From: TMED27 sp045106175
GTDB taxonomy: Bacteria; Pseudomonadota; Alphaproteobacteria; Micavibrionales; Micavibrionaceae
Direction: 5' to 3'
Assembly (NCBI GenBank): GCA_045106175.1
Contig: JBGCEF010000026.1
Coordinates: forward strand, 1 to 45,436
DNA length: 45,436 nucleotides
Shown here: positions 8,354 through 17,182 of the stretch, one piece after another
How the letters are laid out: each line of letters starts with the position of its first letter
Numbering within the stretch: the first letter of the stretch is position 1
Position numbers and translations under genes: made by a program
The notes under the pieces: model-generated
What the model was told of the DNA's origin: nothing
What the model saw: only the letters and a program-made list of their open reading frames with translations
Databases searched by the model: none

Positions 8354-9118
8354 CTAAAGCCTCACAGCAATCTCTGCATCTCGCATAGATTCTTTCGCTT
8401 CTCTAACAGTATAGTCACCAAAATGGAAAATCGACGCCGCTAAAACTGCCGAAGCATGACCATCTTTAACACCTTCAACCAAATGATCCAAATTTCCAAC
8501 ACCACCCGATGCAATAACAGGAATATTAACCGCATCAGACACACTGCGCGTTAATGGCAAATTAAACCCCTGTTTGGTGCCATCCCTATCCATCGACGTT
8601 AGCAATATCTCGCCAGCACCATAGCTTTCCATTTTCTTGGCCCATTCAACCGCGTCAATACCTGTGCCCTTACGCCCGCCATGGGTAAAAATCTCCCACC
8701 CTTCTGATCCGTCTTCTTTGGCTTTCGCATCAATCGCAACCACAATACATTGCGAGCCGCATTTTGCCGCTGCTTCCTTTACAAATTCAGGATTTTTAAC
8801 AGCCGCTGAATTAATCGAAACCTTATCGGCACCCGCATTTAATAAATTACGAATATGCTCCACCGTAGAAATGCCGCCGCCAACTGTCATCGGCATAAAC
8901 ACTTCATCAGCAACACGTCGCACAACATCAATGATCGTATCGCGCCCTTCATGCGTCGCTGTAATGTCCAAAAAACAAAGCTCATCCGCACCTTGGTCAT
9001 TATAAACCTTTGCTTGCTCCACCGGATCACCCGCATCAACAATATCAACAAAATTAACGCCCTTAACAACACGTCCATTATCAACATCAAGACAAGGAAT
9101 AATACGGGTTTTTAACAT
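8354..9118 (-). CDS. hisF: Imidazole glycerol phosphate synthase cyclase subunit
   Basis: TIM-barrel cyclase subunit. With ammonia channelled from HisH it converts PRFAR to imidazole glycerol phosphate and AICAR. The N-terminus MLKTRIIPCLDVDNG places the catalytic Asp at 11. The second catalytic Asp lies in VVAIDAKAK near residue 130, and the phosphate-binding loops GGGIS and ASGGVG are both present. The length of 254 aa is normal. The ATG overlaps the end of hisA by 7 bases, and hisE follows after 2 bases. The partner hisH is about 1.7 kb upstream on the same strand, separated by hisA, a plus-strand ORF and a GNAT gene. Confidence 0.97.
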   Translation of the reverse strand: MLKTRIIPCLDVDNGRVVKGVNFVDIVDAGDPVEQAKVYNDQGADELCFLDITATHEGRDTIIDVVRRVADEVFMPMTVGGGISTVEHIRNLLNAGADKVSINSAAVKNPEFVKEAAAKCGSQCIVVAIDAKAKEDGSEGWEIFTHGGRKGTGIDAVEWAKKMESYGAGEILLTSMDRDGTKQGFNLPLTRSVSDAVNIPVIASGGVGNLDHLVEGVKDGHASAVLAASIFHFGDYTVREAKESMRDAEIAVRL

Positions 9119-9861
9119 GCTTCACCCAAAGGCAAACCACCAGCAAGCGCTAACGCCTCGACCGGATCAATACGTTTATCATAAAACGCTTTACCAACAA
9201 TCACACCATTAAGCCCATGGCTTTCAACACCTGCATGAACCGCTTGTATATCTTTCATTGATCCAACACCGCCCGATGCAATAATCGGAATACGCGTTGC
9301 CTCTGCAAGGGAAAGTGTACCCTCAATATTCACACCTTCACCTGTCCCATCACGATCAATGTCTGTATAAATCACTGCCGCCACGCCTGCATCTTCATAG
9401 TGTTTAACAAGTTCGGTTGCCTGAATGTTCGATCCATCAACCCAACCATCAACCATCACTTCACCTTTTAGCGCATCAATACCAACCGCAATTTGGTCCG
9501 GAAATAAACGACACGCCTCTTTCACAATCGAAGGCTCCTTCGCAGCAACGGTTCCCAAAATCACACGATTAATACCCTCAGACAACCAATGTTCAATCTG
9601 CTCAAGATTGCGAATACCACCACCAAGCTGCACAGGAATATCCGCAGCCTTTAAAATAGCTGCAACAGCCAAATTATTAACCGGCTTCCCATCAATCGCA
9701 CCATTCAAATCAACAACATGGATCCAGGAAAATCCAGCTGCCGCCCACTCATGCGCTTGCGCTCCTGGGTCTTCGTTATAAACCGTATCACGCTCCATAT
9801 CACCTTTCACAAGGCGTACACACGCACCATCTTTCAAATCAATAGCTGGATAAATAATCAT
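9112..9861 (-). CDS. hisA: ProFAR isomerase (HisA)
   Basis: 1-(5-phosphoribosyl)-5-[(5-phosphoribosylamino)methylideneamino]imidazole-4-carboxamide isomerase, an Amadori-type step in histidine biosynthesis. It is a TIM barrel homologous to HisF. The catalytic Asp residues are D8 (MIIYPAIDLKDG) and the Asp in YTDIDRDGTGEG near 130; the phosphate loops GGGIRN and ASGGVGS are intact. I start it at the ATG at 9861 (249 aa), because family members begin with MIIYPAIDL; the open frame extends 41 codons further upstream but that part does not resemble HisA. No good Shine-Dalgarno is seen before this ATG. A 12-base direct repeat lies 27-56 bases upstream. Confidence 0.96.
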   Translation of the reverse strand: MIIYPAIDLKDGACVRLVKGDMERDTVYNEDPGAQAHEWAAAGFSWIHVVDLNGAIDGKPVNNLAVAAILKAADIPVQLGGGIRNLEQIEHWLSEGINRVILGTVAAKEPSIVKEACRLFPDQIAVGIDALKGEVMVDGWVDGSNIQATELVKHYEDAGVAAVIYTDIDRDGTGEGVNIEGTLSLAEATRIPIIASGGVGSMKDIQAVHAGVESHGLNGVIVGKAFYDKRIDPVEALALAGGLPLGEAC

Positions 9862-9887
9862 ACTTGTTTTGTAAGCAATGCCCCCCG

Positions 9888-9917
9888 GTAAAGCAACCCA
9901 GTAAAGTAAAGCAACCC
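9888..9917. repeat. Direct repeat GTAAAGCAACCC, two copies
   Basis: Exact 12-base copies lie at 9888-9899 and 9906-9917, 18 bases start to start, in the 99-base gap upstream of hisA. It may be an operator or a small tandem duplication; I have no evidence for a bound factor. The rest of this gap shows no gene. Confidence 0.6.
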
Positions 9918-9960
9918 GCCAATATTTGACATATTGATGCATAATCTTTACTAACATTTC

Positions 9961-10257
9961 ATGGGAAAAATAACTCCAGAGCACGTAAGTAATTTATCAT
10001 TGTCTGATTTAGACCGCTTACTAAAAGACTTACAAAACGGGCAAGCATATACGCGTTCGGAAAGCCATGCTTTAAAACAAACTCTTATTTTAATCTCACA
10101 TAAAGATTTGCTTGATAAATCCAGCAGAGAACTATGGGAAAACCATATTAATCAATCAATGACCGTGCAAAGAATTGATAAAGCCATTGATGAAATATGG
10201 ATGAGTTTAGGTAAACCAAATATGCCTAATCCTGCTGTACCGCAGTTGAATCAATGA
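9961..10257 (+). CDS. Small unknown protein, 98 aa
   Basis: Unrecognised small helical protein on the opposite strand to its his neighbours. It begins at an ATG after a non-coding gap and lies outside the other genes except for 32 bases at its 3' end, where it overlaps the end of the convergent GNAT gene. The sequence is polar, with a Leu-rich N-terminal helix (LSLSDLDRLLKDLQ) and a C-terminal helix (IDKAIDEIWMSLG), and it ends in a Pro/Asn/Gln tail. No Shine-Dalgarno sequence is obvious. It is probably real because it fills an otherwise empty interval and has natural amino acid composition, but support is moderate. Confidence 0.55.
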   Translation: MGKITPEHVSNLSLSDLDRLLKDLQNGQAYTRSESHALKQTLILISHKDLLDKSSRELWENHINQSMTVQRIDKAIDEIWMSLGKPNMPNPAVPQLNQ

Positions 10258-10795
10258 CTTTGTAAAAATACAAACTCTTCACAACCTGCTCAGGCAAGCG
10301 AACAGAATATGGATGCGCCCCAAACTGAATATAGCCCATAGTCTCATACAACTTAATAGCATCTTCATGTGTCTCACGCACATCCAAATTAATCACTGCA
10401 AATTCTTCTTCCAGCGCCGCTTCTTCCGCTTGCTCCAAAAGCATCTTCGCCAATCCATGACCACGCGCCCAAGGCGCCACAAAATTCGTCGTTAATTGCA
10501 CTGCATGTGCTTGCGCTTCATTTTGTGCTGGCGGCTTCCATAACTGACATGTCCCACAAATCACACCGTCAAGGCGTGCAACAAACAAAGTACGCGCTGG
10601 CATTGCCAACACACCACGCCAATACGCTTCCAAACGCTCACGATTAGGTAAAGCAATCCAACCAAAACCGCCGCCACCTTCAATGGCAGCATCCGTTGCA
10701 TCACAAAGATCATTCAAATCACTCGGTGATAATTGCTCAAGCAATTCCACGCTTGGCGTTGGCGGTAATTCTTTCACATTAATCTGATCATTCAT
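10226..10795 (-). CDS. GNAT-family N-acetyltransferase
   Basis: Acetyl-CoA-dependent N-acetyltransferase. The GNAT core is seen as LFVARLDGVICGTCQLW (beta strands), then VAPWARGHGLAKMLLEQAEEAA, the pyrophosphate-binding motif A with RGxGLA, and INLDVRETHEDAIKLYETMGY, motif B. The substrate is unknown. I chose the ATG at 10795 (189 aa) because GGAG lies about 10 bases upstream; a longer frame overlaps hisH and adds 18 unlikely residues. It follows hisH by 28 bases and may be co-transcribed with it, which is an unusual insertion between hisH and hisA. Confidence 0.88.
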   Translation of the reverse strand: MNDQINVKELPPTPSVELLEQLSPSDLNDLCDATDAAIEGGGGFGWIALPNRERLEAYWRGVLAMPARTLFVARLDGVICGTCQLWKPPAQNEAQAHAVQLTTNFVAPWARGHGLAKMLLEQAEEAALEEEFAVINLDVRETHEDAIKLYETMGYIQFGAHPYSVRLPEQVVKSLYFYKVIDSTAVQQD

Positions 10796-10823
10796 TTTAG
10801 AAATCTCCAAATATGATGTTTCT

Positions 10824-11549
10824 TCAAGGCGTCCAAGCCAGAAAATCACTTATCAACAAAAGGCCTGTATCCTGACTTTTTTCCGGATGAAACTGCACCC
10901 CGACAATGTTATCACGACCTACGATTGATGCATAAAGTCCGCCATAATCGCTCAAACCTAAAACATGATGGTTATACTCACATTCGAACATATAAGAATG
11001 AACAAAGTAATAATGAATTTCAGATTCAGACAAACTTTCTGTGCTGCCCTGCACACTTTTGTTTAGAGTTTCACACGCTCTCTTTAAAACAGGATGATAA
11101 TTATCCTGCGCGCCTGAATTCGGCATCACCAATGTATTCCACCCCATCTGCGGAATCTTCAAACGTGAATCCCAATCAGGTTTCGCATCAAATGGTACGA
11201 CTTGTCCAGGCACCCAATCAAGGCCCGCAGTCACCTTATGTTCAAGACCCCTCGTCGCCAATAATTGCATACCCACACAAATCCCAAGAAACGGCTTACC
11301 ACCTTTTAAAACCCGCTCTTCCAAGGCATTAATCATGCCTGTTTTTGATTGCAAATTCTCCATACAATCAGGGAACGCCCCCTGCCCGGGCAAGACAATA
11401 CGGTCCGCTTTCAAAACATCATCTGCTTGATCCGAAATCAAAACCCGCGCATCCATACTCTCGCGTGCAATCACATGCTCAAACGCTTTCGCCGCCGAAC
11501 GCAAATTTCCACTTCCATAATCTATAATGACAATCGTCTCTTTGCTCAT
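10824..11549 (-). CDS. hisH: Imidazole glycerol phosphate synthase glutaminase subunit
   Basis: Class I glutamine amidotransferase subunit that feeds ammonia to HisF. The catalytic triad is complete: Cys91 in GICVGMQLL, and His221 and Glu223 in GVQFHPEKS. The N-terminus IVIIDYGSGNLRSAAKAFE is diagnostic. At 241 aa it is somewhat longer than many HisH proteins (~200-215 aa), through extra sequence around residues 145-175 (SVQGSTESLSESE), a polar insert that I cannot assign. Start ATG at 11549. The next gene downstream on the same strand is a GNAT gene. Confidence 0.95.
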   Translation of the reverse strand: MSKETIVIIDYGSGNLRSAAKAFEHVIARESMDARVLISDQADDVLKADRIVLPGQGAFPDCMENLQSKTGMINALEERVLKGGKPFLGICVGMQLLATRGLEHKVTAGLDWVPGQVVPFDAKPDWDSRLKIPQMGWNTLVMPNSGAQDNYHPVLKRACETLNKSVQGSTESLSESEIHYYFVHSYMFECEYNHHVLGLSDYGGLYASIVGRDNIVGVQFHPEKSQDTGLLLISDFLAWTP

Positions 11550-11631
11550 ATCGTCTTTATAGATCTTTCAAAGTAAAAGTCGAGACGAGTTTTATTGACA
11601 TAATAATAAATTATGTTTATTGATACACCCC

Positions 11632-12456
11632 ATGCAAAACTTATTTAACAACCAATCATATCCACTCGTTAGCTCAAAAGAAGAGGCAATAGCGGCCCTT
11701 CGCGCTGACGTTACAAAAGCAACTGCCATCCGTGCCCCTGATTGGACGCAGCAAGTCGAACAAATACAAAGCGGTATAACCATCACCGACGACCCTGAAC
11801 TCGCCGCACGATATAATAAGCCTAAAGATGACCCTGAAAGAAAAATGACCGGTGAGAAAGGATATCTTGTCCCATTTACCGCGGATGATATCAGACGCGA
11901 AGCCCAAAATAATGGTATAAGCATTGATGAAAATACTCTGTCACTATTCACCAAACATTTAGCCGAAGTCCGAGAAAAATTCCTAGAAATTCAAACCGAG
12001 CTTTTAGGGCATGACCAATTTGAAACAGTAGGAAGGTTGTTATTTGCTCCAATAGGTGCAGAAGGTCGTGCACCTGTAATGCACGTTGATAACTACTTTT
12101 TGACACTTCATGAAACGTTCAAAGGCGCCTTGCTAAGAGTTCATAGTGAAAAAGGAATGGCATTTAATGAAACTATCTGGAACATGCTAGACAGACAAAA
12201 AACTTCAAAAAAATCAATAGAAACCGATCAATCACAAACACAGCTCTTGATAGCCGCTACAACTGATTTTAATGATGAATTTGCAAACACAACAACAGGT
12301 GACGTCCTTATCATGCATGGGCAACAAGGCAAAAATCTAAGCGATCCAGCAGAAAGACAAAAGGTCTGCGTACATAGCTCATCACAAATGATTCGCGTAC
12401 AAGGACAAGTCGCCGTTAGCTATTTCACAAGACCTCTGCCTGAGACCTACCTATAA
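11632..12456 (+). CDS. Unknown protein, 274 aa (possibly DUF1826-like)
   Basis: Not confidently recognised. The C-terminal half has a cupin-like look: a metal-ligand-like MHVDNYFLTLHETFKG segment near 145-160, and later GDVLIMHGQQG with KVCVHSSSQM, followed by a final strand VAVSYFTRPLP. This arrangement reminds me of DUF1826 or other Fe/2-oxoglutarate or cupin-type folds, but I could not verify it. No signal peptide. The ATG at 11632 is used in place of a TTG four codons upstream; neither has a good ribosome binding site. The gene diverges from hisH with 82 bases between them and precedes hisD by 41 bases, so it could lead a hisD-greB transcript. Confidence 0.7.
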   Translation: MQNLFNNQSYPLVSSKEEAIAALRADVTKATAIRAPDWTQQVEQIQSGITITDDPELAARYNKPKDDPERKMTGEKGYLVPFTADDIRREAQNNGISIDENTLSLFTKHLAEVREKFLEIQTELLGHDQFETVGRLLFAPIGAEGRAPVMHVDNYFLTLHETFKGALLRVHSEKGMAFNETIWNMLDRQKTSKKSIETDQSQTQLLIAATTDFNDEFANTTTGDVLIMHGQQGKNLSDPAERQKVCVHSSSQMIRVQGQVAVSYFTRPLPETYL

Positions 12457-12497
12457 AAACTCTCGACTTTTTCCAATACCCAGACTAGGTAAGAGTC

Positions 12498-13802
12498 ATG
12501 AGCATTAATTTCTACATCTGGAACGAAACCGACGATTCAACAAAAGCGCGGATCATGCGCCGATCACAAGCCAACATTGATGATGTCGTCAAAATTGTCG
12601 AACCAATCATAAAGGACGTCAAAACACGCGGCGATACCGCACTAATTGATTACGCCAAACAATTTGACGACGCCGACATCACAAACATCAAAGCCACACC
12701 CGAAGACTTTGAAGCCGCCGAAGCCTCACTAGATAGCGATTTAAAAGCTGCCATCAAGCATTGCGCCGCTAATGTTAAAAAATTCCACCAAGAACAAATG
12801 AACCGTGTCGAAGATCCTTGGATGGTTGAAATCGAACCCGGCGTTTTTGCCGGCGAACAAGTAAACCCGATCGAGTCCGTAGGCCTTTATGTACCAAGAG
12901 GCAAAGGCGCTTTCCCATCTGCGCTCTATATGCTTGCCATCCCCGCAATGATCGCAGGCGTCAAAAATATCGCCGTCGTAAGCCCGCCAACACCCGAAGG
13001 CAAAACCGATGATGCAACACTCTACACCGCAAAACTCTGTGGTCTAAAACCAGAAAACATCCATAAGTGCGGAGGCGCACAAGCAATAGCGGCCCTTGCT
13101 TATGGAACCAAAAGCGTGCCTCAAGTCAAAAAAGTGCTCGGTCCGGGCTCCCCTTATGTTGCCGCCGCAAAACGCCTATGCTCGGTTCAAATGGACCCAG
13201 GCATGCCCGCAGGGCCCAGCGAATCAATCGTACTCGCGGATGAAACAGCAAACCCATATAATACTTGCTGGGACATCCTCAACGAAGCTGAACATGGCAA
13301 AGACAGCGCAGCTTTACTAATCACACATGATCAAGATTTAGCCAATTATGTCCGCACAAACTTAAACGACATAATCAATGAATTACCCAATCCCCACCGC
13401 AATATCTGCAAAGCAGTTATGAACGATTATGGCGGCATTATCCTAACCGATAGCTTGGAACAATCAATCGAGGTCTCCAACGCATATGCGCCGGAACACC
13501 TACACCTCAAAACTAAAAACGCAGAAGATATCGCCAAAAAACTCTACCACGCAGGGGAAATCCTCATCGGTGAATACACCCCATCTTCCCTCGGCAATTA
13601 CGGCATCGGCGTTAACCACGTTCTACCCACTGGTGGCTGGGCACACACATATTCATGCACATCTGTTTGGGACTTCTTAAAACGCACCTCAATCTCACAA
13701 TGCACCCGTGAAGGTTTCGAATCCTTAAAACAATCCGTCACTACAATGACAGATTACGAGAACTTCCCTGCACACGGCAATGTTTTGAGAAAACGCAAAT
13801 AA
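12498..13802 (+). CDS. hisD: Histidinol dehydrogenase
   Basis: Zn-dependent, NAD-linked four-electron oxidation of L-histidinol to L-histidine, the last steps of the pathway. Diagnostic segments: GLYVPRGKGAFPSALYMLAIPA near 130, the glycine-rich GPGSPYVAAAKR, and MPAGPSESIVLAD, which precedes the metal-site region. LNEAEHGKDSAALLIT contains the Glu and His residues typical of the active site, followed by NAYAPEHLHL and the C-terminal GGWAHTYSCTSVWDFLKR. The length of 434 aa is normal. AGGTAAG sits just upstream of the ATG. It is on the opposite strand to the other his genes in the window and is followed 23 bases later by greB. Confidence 0.97.
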   Translation: MSINFYIWNETDDSTKARIMRRSQANIDDVVKIVEPIIKDVKTRGDTALIDYAKQFDDADITNIKATPEDFEAAEASLDSDLKAAIKHCAANVKKFHQEQMNRVEDPWMVEIEPGVFAGEQVNPIESVGLYVPRGKGAFPSALYMLAIPAMIAGVKNIAVVSPPTPEGKTDDATLYTAKLCGLKPENIHKCGGAQAIAALAYGTKSVPQVKKVLGPGSPYVAAAKRLCSVQMDPGMPAGPSESIVLADETANPYNTCWDILNEAEHGKDSAALLITHDQDLANYVRTNLNDIINELPNPHRNICKAVMNDYGGIILTDSLEQSIEVSNAYAPEHLHLKTKNAEDIAKKLYHAGEILIGEYTPSSLGNYGIGVNHVLPTGGWAHTYSCTSVWDFLKRTSISQCTREGFESLKQSVTTMTDYENFPAHGNVLRKRK

Positions 13803-13825
13803 ACCAAAACTATTAAACCAAAGAC

Positions 13826-14359
13826 ATGACCCGCAAACGCACCCTCGATGCAAAACAACCTGAAAAAGAATCCATTCACTACATGACCCCGAATGGTTAT
13901 AGAACATTGGCCGATGAACAAGACCACCTGATCCATCATGAACGCCCAAAAATCACCGAAATCGTCAGCTGGGCCGCTGGAAACGGAGACCGCAGCGAAA
14001 ATGGTGATTATATCTATAATAAAAAACGTCTACGCGAAATCGATGCACGCCTGCGTTACCTCAAAAACAAACTTGAAAACTGTAAAATCGTTGACCCAAA
14101 AGACCAACAAAACTTAGACCGAATATATTTCGGCGCCACTGTTACCTACATAAAAGGCAATAAAGATGGACAGGAAACTGAAACCACCGTCCATCTTGTC
14201 GGCGTTGATGAAGCCGATATGCAGCACAATAAAATTAACTGGCTCTCCCCCATCGGAAAAGCCCTCCAAAAAGCCAGCGAAGGTAACACCGTCAAAATAA
14301 AAACCGAAAACGGGATCGAAGAAATTGAAATTTTAGAGATTCGATATGTGGTTGATTAA
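13826..14359 (+). CDS. greB: Transcription elongation factor GreB
   Basis: Secondary-channel factor that stimulates RNA polymerase to cleave backtracked transcripts. An N-terminal coiled-coil contains NGDRSENGDYIYNKKRLREID, where the acidic tip residues coordinate the catalytic Mg; the IYxKKRLREID wording is characteristic of GreB and not GreA. The C-terminal FKBP-like domain has VTYI, VGVDEAD, ISPIGKALQKAS-type sequence (here NWLSPIGKALQKAS) ending in IEILEIRY. At 177 aa it is longer than E. coli GreB (~158 aa) because of an ~18-residue basic N-terminal extension. It is probably co-transcribed with hisD. Its stop shares a TTAA with the stop of the convergent unknown gene. Confidence 0.94.
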   Translation: MTRKRTLDAKQPEKESIHYMTPNGYRTLADEQDHLIHHERPKITEIVSWAAGNGDRSENGDYIYNKKRLREIDARLRYLKNKLENCKIVDPKDQQNLDRIYFGATVTYIKGNKDGQETETTVHLVGVDEADMQHNKINWLSPIGKALQKASEGNTVKIKTENGIEEIEILEIRYVVD

Positions 14360-14877
14360 CCCAAGCTTGCCCATGTGCAATGCGGCCCTTCAACAACATC
14401 TCCATCATCCGAAAAAGATACGCGCTGAAAACCAGGCCTTATATGTAGCCCCTGTTTTGAAAAATCTCTAGCATGTTTAAAAGACCCTCTCTGACGGCTA
14501 GTTAACTTCACATCCAAAGGCCTAGACTTTAATTTTTCTTTTGCCATATTGCGAAAATGAGGGGCTAAGCCTTTAACATCACAATCGCTAATTTGAAATA
14601 ATGCTAACCTATCTTTAACAGGTTCAGTACCTGTTCTTAAGACATCTAATTCATAATCATCTGGACTTAAAGCAACCGCCAAAACAGCCGTTAACATTTC
14701 AACATCATCAGACCCTTGCAATGAAAACTGCTGAAGATTCATGATGAACCCAGACAATAGCTGCCTATTTGAGGCATATAAAACACCGCCAGAAGCAATA
14801 CTTGGACGAGATGATTTTGTCTCCGTAAACCTTCCATGGGTGTAGGCAACAACTGAGTGAGTAACTTTATCTAACAT
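14356..14877 (-). CDS. Unknown protein, 173 aa
   Basis: Not recognised. It is a mixed-composition soluble protein with no signal peptide or membrane helix. The central part (MLTAVLAVALSPDDYELDVLRTG) is hydrophobic but short of a transmembrane segment. The C-terminal part is basic, then ends in an acidic-Trp tail (VVEGPHCTWASLG). It has one visible ATG start and no clear Shine-Dalgarno. It converges on greB with a 4-base stop overlap and is followed upstream by the SOUL lipoprotein gene on the same strand, which ends 51 bases before its start, so the two could share a transcript. Confidence 0.65.
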   Translation of the reverse strand: MLDKVTHSVVAYTHGRFTETKSSRPSIASGGVLYASNRQLLSGFIMNLQQFSLQGSDDVEMLTAVLAVALSPDDYELDVLRTGTEPVKDRLALFQISDCDVKGLAPHFRNMAKEKLKSRPLDVKLTSRQRGSFKHARDFSKQGLHIRPGFQRVSFSDDGDVVEGPHCTWASLG

Positions 14878-14928
14878 AATAAAAGGTATTACGAAAAATT
14901 ATACGATATGTAAAGATGACTATCTAAA

Positions 14929-15564
14929 TTATTTCTTCTCAACCGGAATAAGCACTTCATTACGTCTAGCAGATGGTAAAGTAAACGGCGCATTATATCC
15001 CGCTGTCTTCACGGGCCCAACAACGACATAATTATTATCGACAATCCATTGTTCCAAAAGATTACGATGCTTTTCAATATTCGAATCGCTCAAACGCCCA
15101 CTAAATCGAACAACCGCAACTTTATAATCGCTAACCTCTTGCACCACTAAATCCCCATCAATCGGCACAGGCGTATTATCGCGTGTAAAATCCGCAGGCA
15201 TCACAAATGACATCATTGGTGCAGTTTGATCAGAATTATCCATAAAAACGGGAGCAGTCATAGGAATCTCAACACCGCTTTTATCAATCTGTTGCGCATC
15301 TAAAAACACAGGCGCAGTCATCTCAATATCTTTCGCGTCGACATTATCGCCGGAAATATAACGAAATAATTTCCTAAATGCCCCATTTTCGCCGCTACCC
15401 ATCGGCGCAGACACCAATATCATCGAATCATAATTGCGAACCTCGATATTATTCTCACTAGCCTCTCGTAAAACACTATACGGCGCAATCTCAACATTCT
15501 CTTCACCACTCACGTTGCACCCCGTCATCACCAAAACGCCCAAAGCTAAAATCAAACTTTTCAT
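14929..15564 (-). CDS. SOUL-family haem-binding lipoprotein
   Basis: SOUL/HEBP-family protein, members of which bind tetrapyrroles. A short lipoprotein signal ends in LVMTGC (Cys16), predicting lipidation and periplasmic membrane anchoring. The SOUL core is clear: APYSVLREASENNIEVRNYD at the start, FRKLFRYISGDN, then two IEMTAPVF / IPMTAPVF repeats and MMSFVMPADFTRDNTPVPID, and a final RFSGRLSD...NNYVVVGPVKTAGYNAPFT. I chose the second of two adjacent ATGs (15564) because GGAG is 6 bases upstream of it and only 3 from the first. It is divergent from the photolyase operon across about 75 bases, so the promoters probably overlap. Haem binding and a link to light or redox sensing are inference. 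Confidence 0.88.
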   Translation of the reverse strand: MKSLILALGVLVMTGCNVSGEENVEIAPYSVLREASENNIEVRNYDSMILVSAPMGSGENGAFRKLFRYISGDNVDAKDIEMTAPVFLDAQQIDKSGVEIPMTAPVFMDNSDQTAPMMSFVMPADFTRDNTPVPIDGDLVVQEVSDYKVAVVRFSGRLSDSNIEKHRNLLEQWIVDNNYVVVGPVKTAGYNAPFTLPSARRNEVLIPVEKK

Positions 15565-15639
15565 CATTATCTCCCATGTCTATTTATACAGATAAGCTTA
15601 AAAGTTGAAAAAATCCAGTAAGAGGCTATTTCTTAGATT

Positions 15640-17169
15640 ATGAAACTTATAATGATCCTAGGCGACCAGCTAAGCCATTCAATCTCCAGCCTCAAAAATT
15701 TTGATTCACAAACAGACATTATATGGATGTGCGAAGTCTGGGATGAAGCAAAATACGTCAAACATCATAAAAAGAAAATCGCCTTCATTTTCTCTGCTAT
15801 GCGCCACTTCGCGGAAGAATTAAAAGAAAAAGGCTATAACGTTCATTACACCAAATTAGACGACCCCGATAATGCCGGATCGTTTCACGGTGAAATCAAA
15901 CGCGCTGTTAAAATACACAACCCTAGCCAAATCATAATTACAGAAGCCTCAGAATATCGTGTCCTAGAAGACATAAAAACATGGGAAAAAGACTATGAAA
16001 TCTCTGTCGATATTCGCCCCGATGACCGCTTTCTCGCAACTCACAAAGACTTCGCTAATTGGGCCGACGGACGTAAACAGCTTCGTATGGAATATTTTTA
16101 TCGGGAAATGCGAAAGAAATACAAAATATTGATGAACGGTGAAAAACCCGAAGGCGGTGATTGGAATTACGACTCACAAAACCGCAAACCACCCAAAGAA
16201 GGGCTAACAGTTCCCCCAACATACACCAGCGAACCTGATACCATCTCACGCGAATGTATTGATTTAGTCGCTGAAAAATTTCCCGACCATTTCGGAGATC
16301 TAGACCCTTTTTATTTCGCCGTCACCCGCGACCAAGCGCTTCACGCTCTTGACCAATTTATCAATGAACGCCTGATCAATTTCGGCGACTACCAAGACGC
16401 CATGGTCCAAGGTGAACCATGGATGTATCACAGCCATATCAGCTTCTACATAAATTGCGGCCTGCTAACCCCGCTAGAGTGCTGTGAACGCGCCGAAGCT
16501 GCCTATCACACAAATGGCGCCCCCCTCAACGCAGTCGAAGGATTCATTCGCCAAATCTTAGGCTGGCGCGAATATATACGCGGCATTTATTGGTTGAAGA
16601 TGCCAGAGTATGAGGCAGAAAATTTCTTAAACGCCAACCAACCACTCCCACAATTTTTCTGGGATACCAAAACAAAAATGAACTGTATGCATCAATGCAT
16701 CTCAGAGACAAAACAAAACGCGTACGCACACCACATACAACGCCTCATGGTATTAGGAAATTTTGCACTTATTGCTGGCCTATCACCCGAAGAAGTCAAT
16801 GAATGGTATATGATCGTGTACGCAGATGCATATCAATGGGTTGAACTTCCCAATGTCACGGGCATGATTTTATTCGCCGATGGCGGCGTTTTAGGATCAA
16901 AACCATACGCAGCCAGCGGCGCATACATCAATAAAATGTCCAACTACTGCAAAGGCTGCAGCTATTCAGTGACAAAGAAGAACGGACCCGATGCCTGCCC
17001 GTTTAATTATCTCTATTGGGATTTCATGATACGTAACCAAGATAAACTCGAAGGTAACCCCCGCATCGGCTTTGCTTACAACACACTCAAAAAAATGTCT
17101 GATGAAAAAATCAAAGCCATCAAAGATGACAGCCAGCGATTCTTTAAAGAAATTGGCATAAGGAGTTAA
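15640..17169 (+). CDS. phrB: Iron-sulfur bacterial photolyase/cryptochrome (PhrB-like, (6-4) type)
   Basis: Member of the FeS-BCP clade (COG3046), related to Agrobacterium PhrB, which repairs (6-4) photoproducts using FAD, a lumazine-type antenna and a [4Fe-4S] cluster. The four cluster Cys are at 349 (KMNCMHQ), 437 and 440 (NYCKGCSYS) and 453 (DACPF), matching the spacing and almost the positions of the known protein. The N-terminal MKLIMILGDQLSHS is typical of this clade and replaces the usual WFRRDLR start. The FAD-domain signature FIRQILGWREYIRG is at about 300-315. Length 509 aa, normal. No Shine-Dalgarno at a good distance. It leads the photolyase-DUF2256-photolyase run. Confidence 0.95.
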   Translation: MKLIMILGDQLSHSISSLKNFDSQTDIIWMCEVWDEAKYVKHHKKKIAFIFSAMRHFAEELKEKGYNVHYTKLDDPDNAGSFHGEIKRAVKIHNPSQIIITEASEYRVLEDIKTWEKDYEISVDIRPDDRFLATHKDFANWADGRKQLRMEYFYREMRKKYKILMNGEKPEGGDWNYDSQNRKPPKEGLTVPPTYTSEPDTISRECIDLVAEKFPDHFGDLDPFYFAVTRDQALHALDQFINERLINFGDYQDAMVQGEPWMYHSHISFYINCGLLTPLECCERAEAAYHTNGAPLNAVEGFIRQILGWREYIRGIYWLKMPEYEAENFLNANQPLPQFFWDTKTKMNCMHQCISETKQNAYAHHIQRLMVLGNFALIAGLSPEEVNEWYMIVYADAYQWVELPNVTGMILFADGGVLGSKPYAASGAYINKMSNYCKGCSYSVTKKNGPDACPFNYLYWDFMIRNQDKLEGNPRIGFAYNTLKKMSDEKIKAIKDDSQRFFKEIGIRS

Positions 17170-17182
17170 AGGAAGCAAAAGG

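Noticed and set aside
8637..9005. 122-codon plus-strand ORF opposite hisF
   Set aside because: Shadow of the conserved HisF frame.
9862..9984. Longer hisA start adding 41 residues
   Set aside because: The extension does not resemble HisA; the standard MIIYPAIDL start is at 9861.
10925..11332. 135-codon plus-strand ORF opposite hisH
   Set aside because: Antisense to a well-conserved gene, with a low-complexity translation and no initiation signal.
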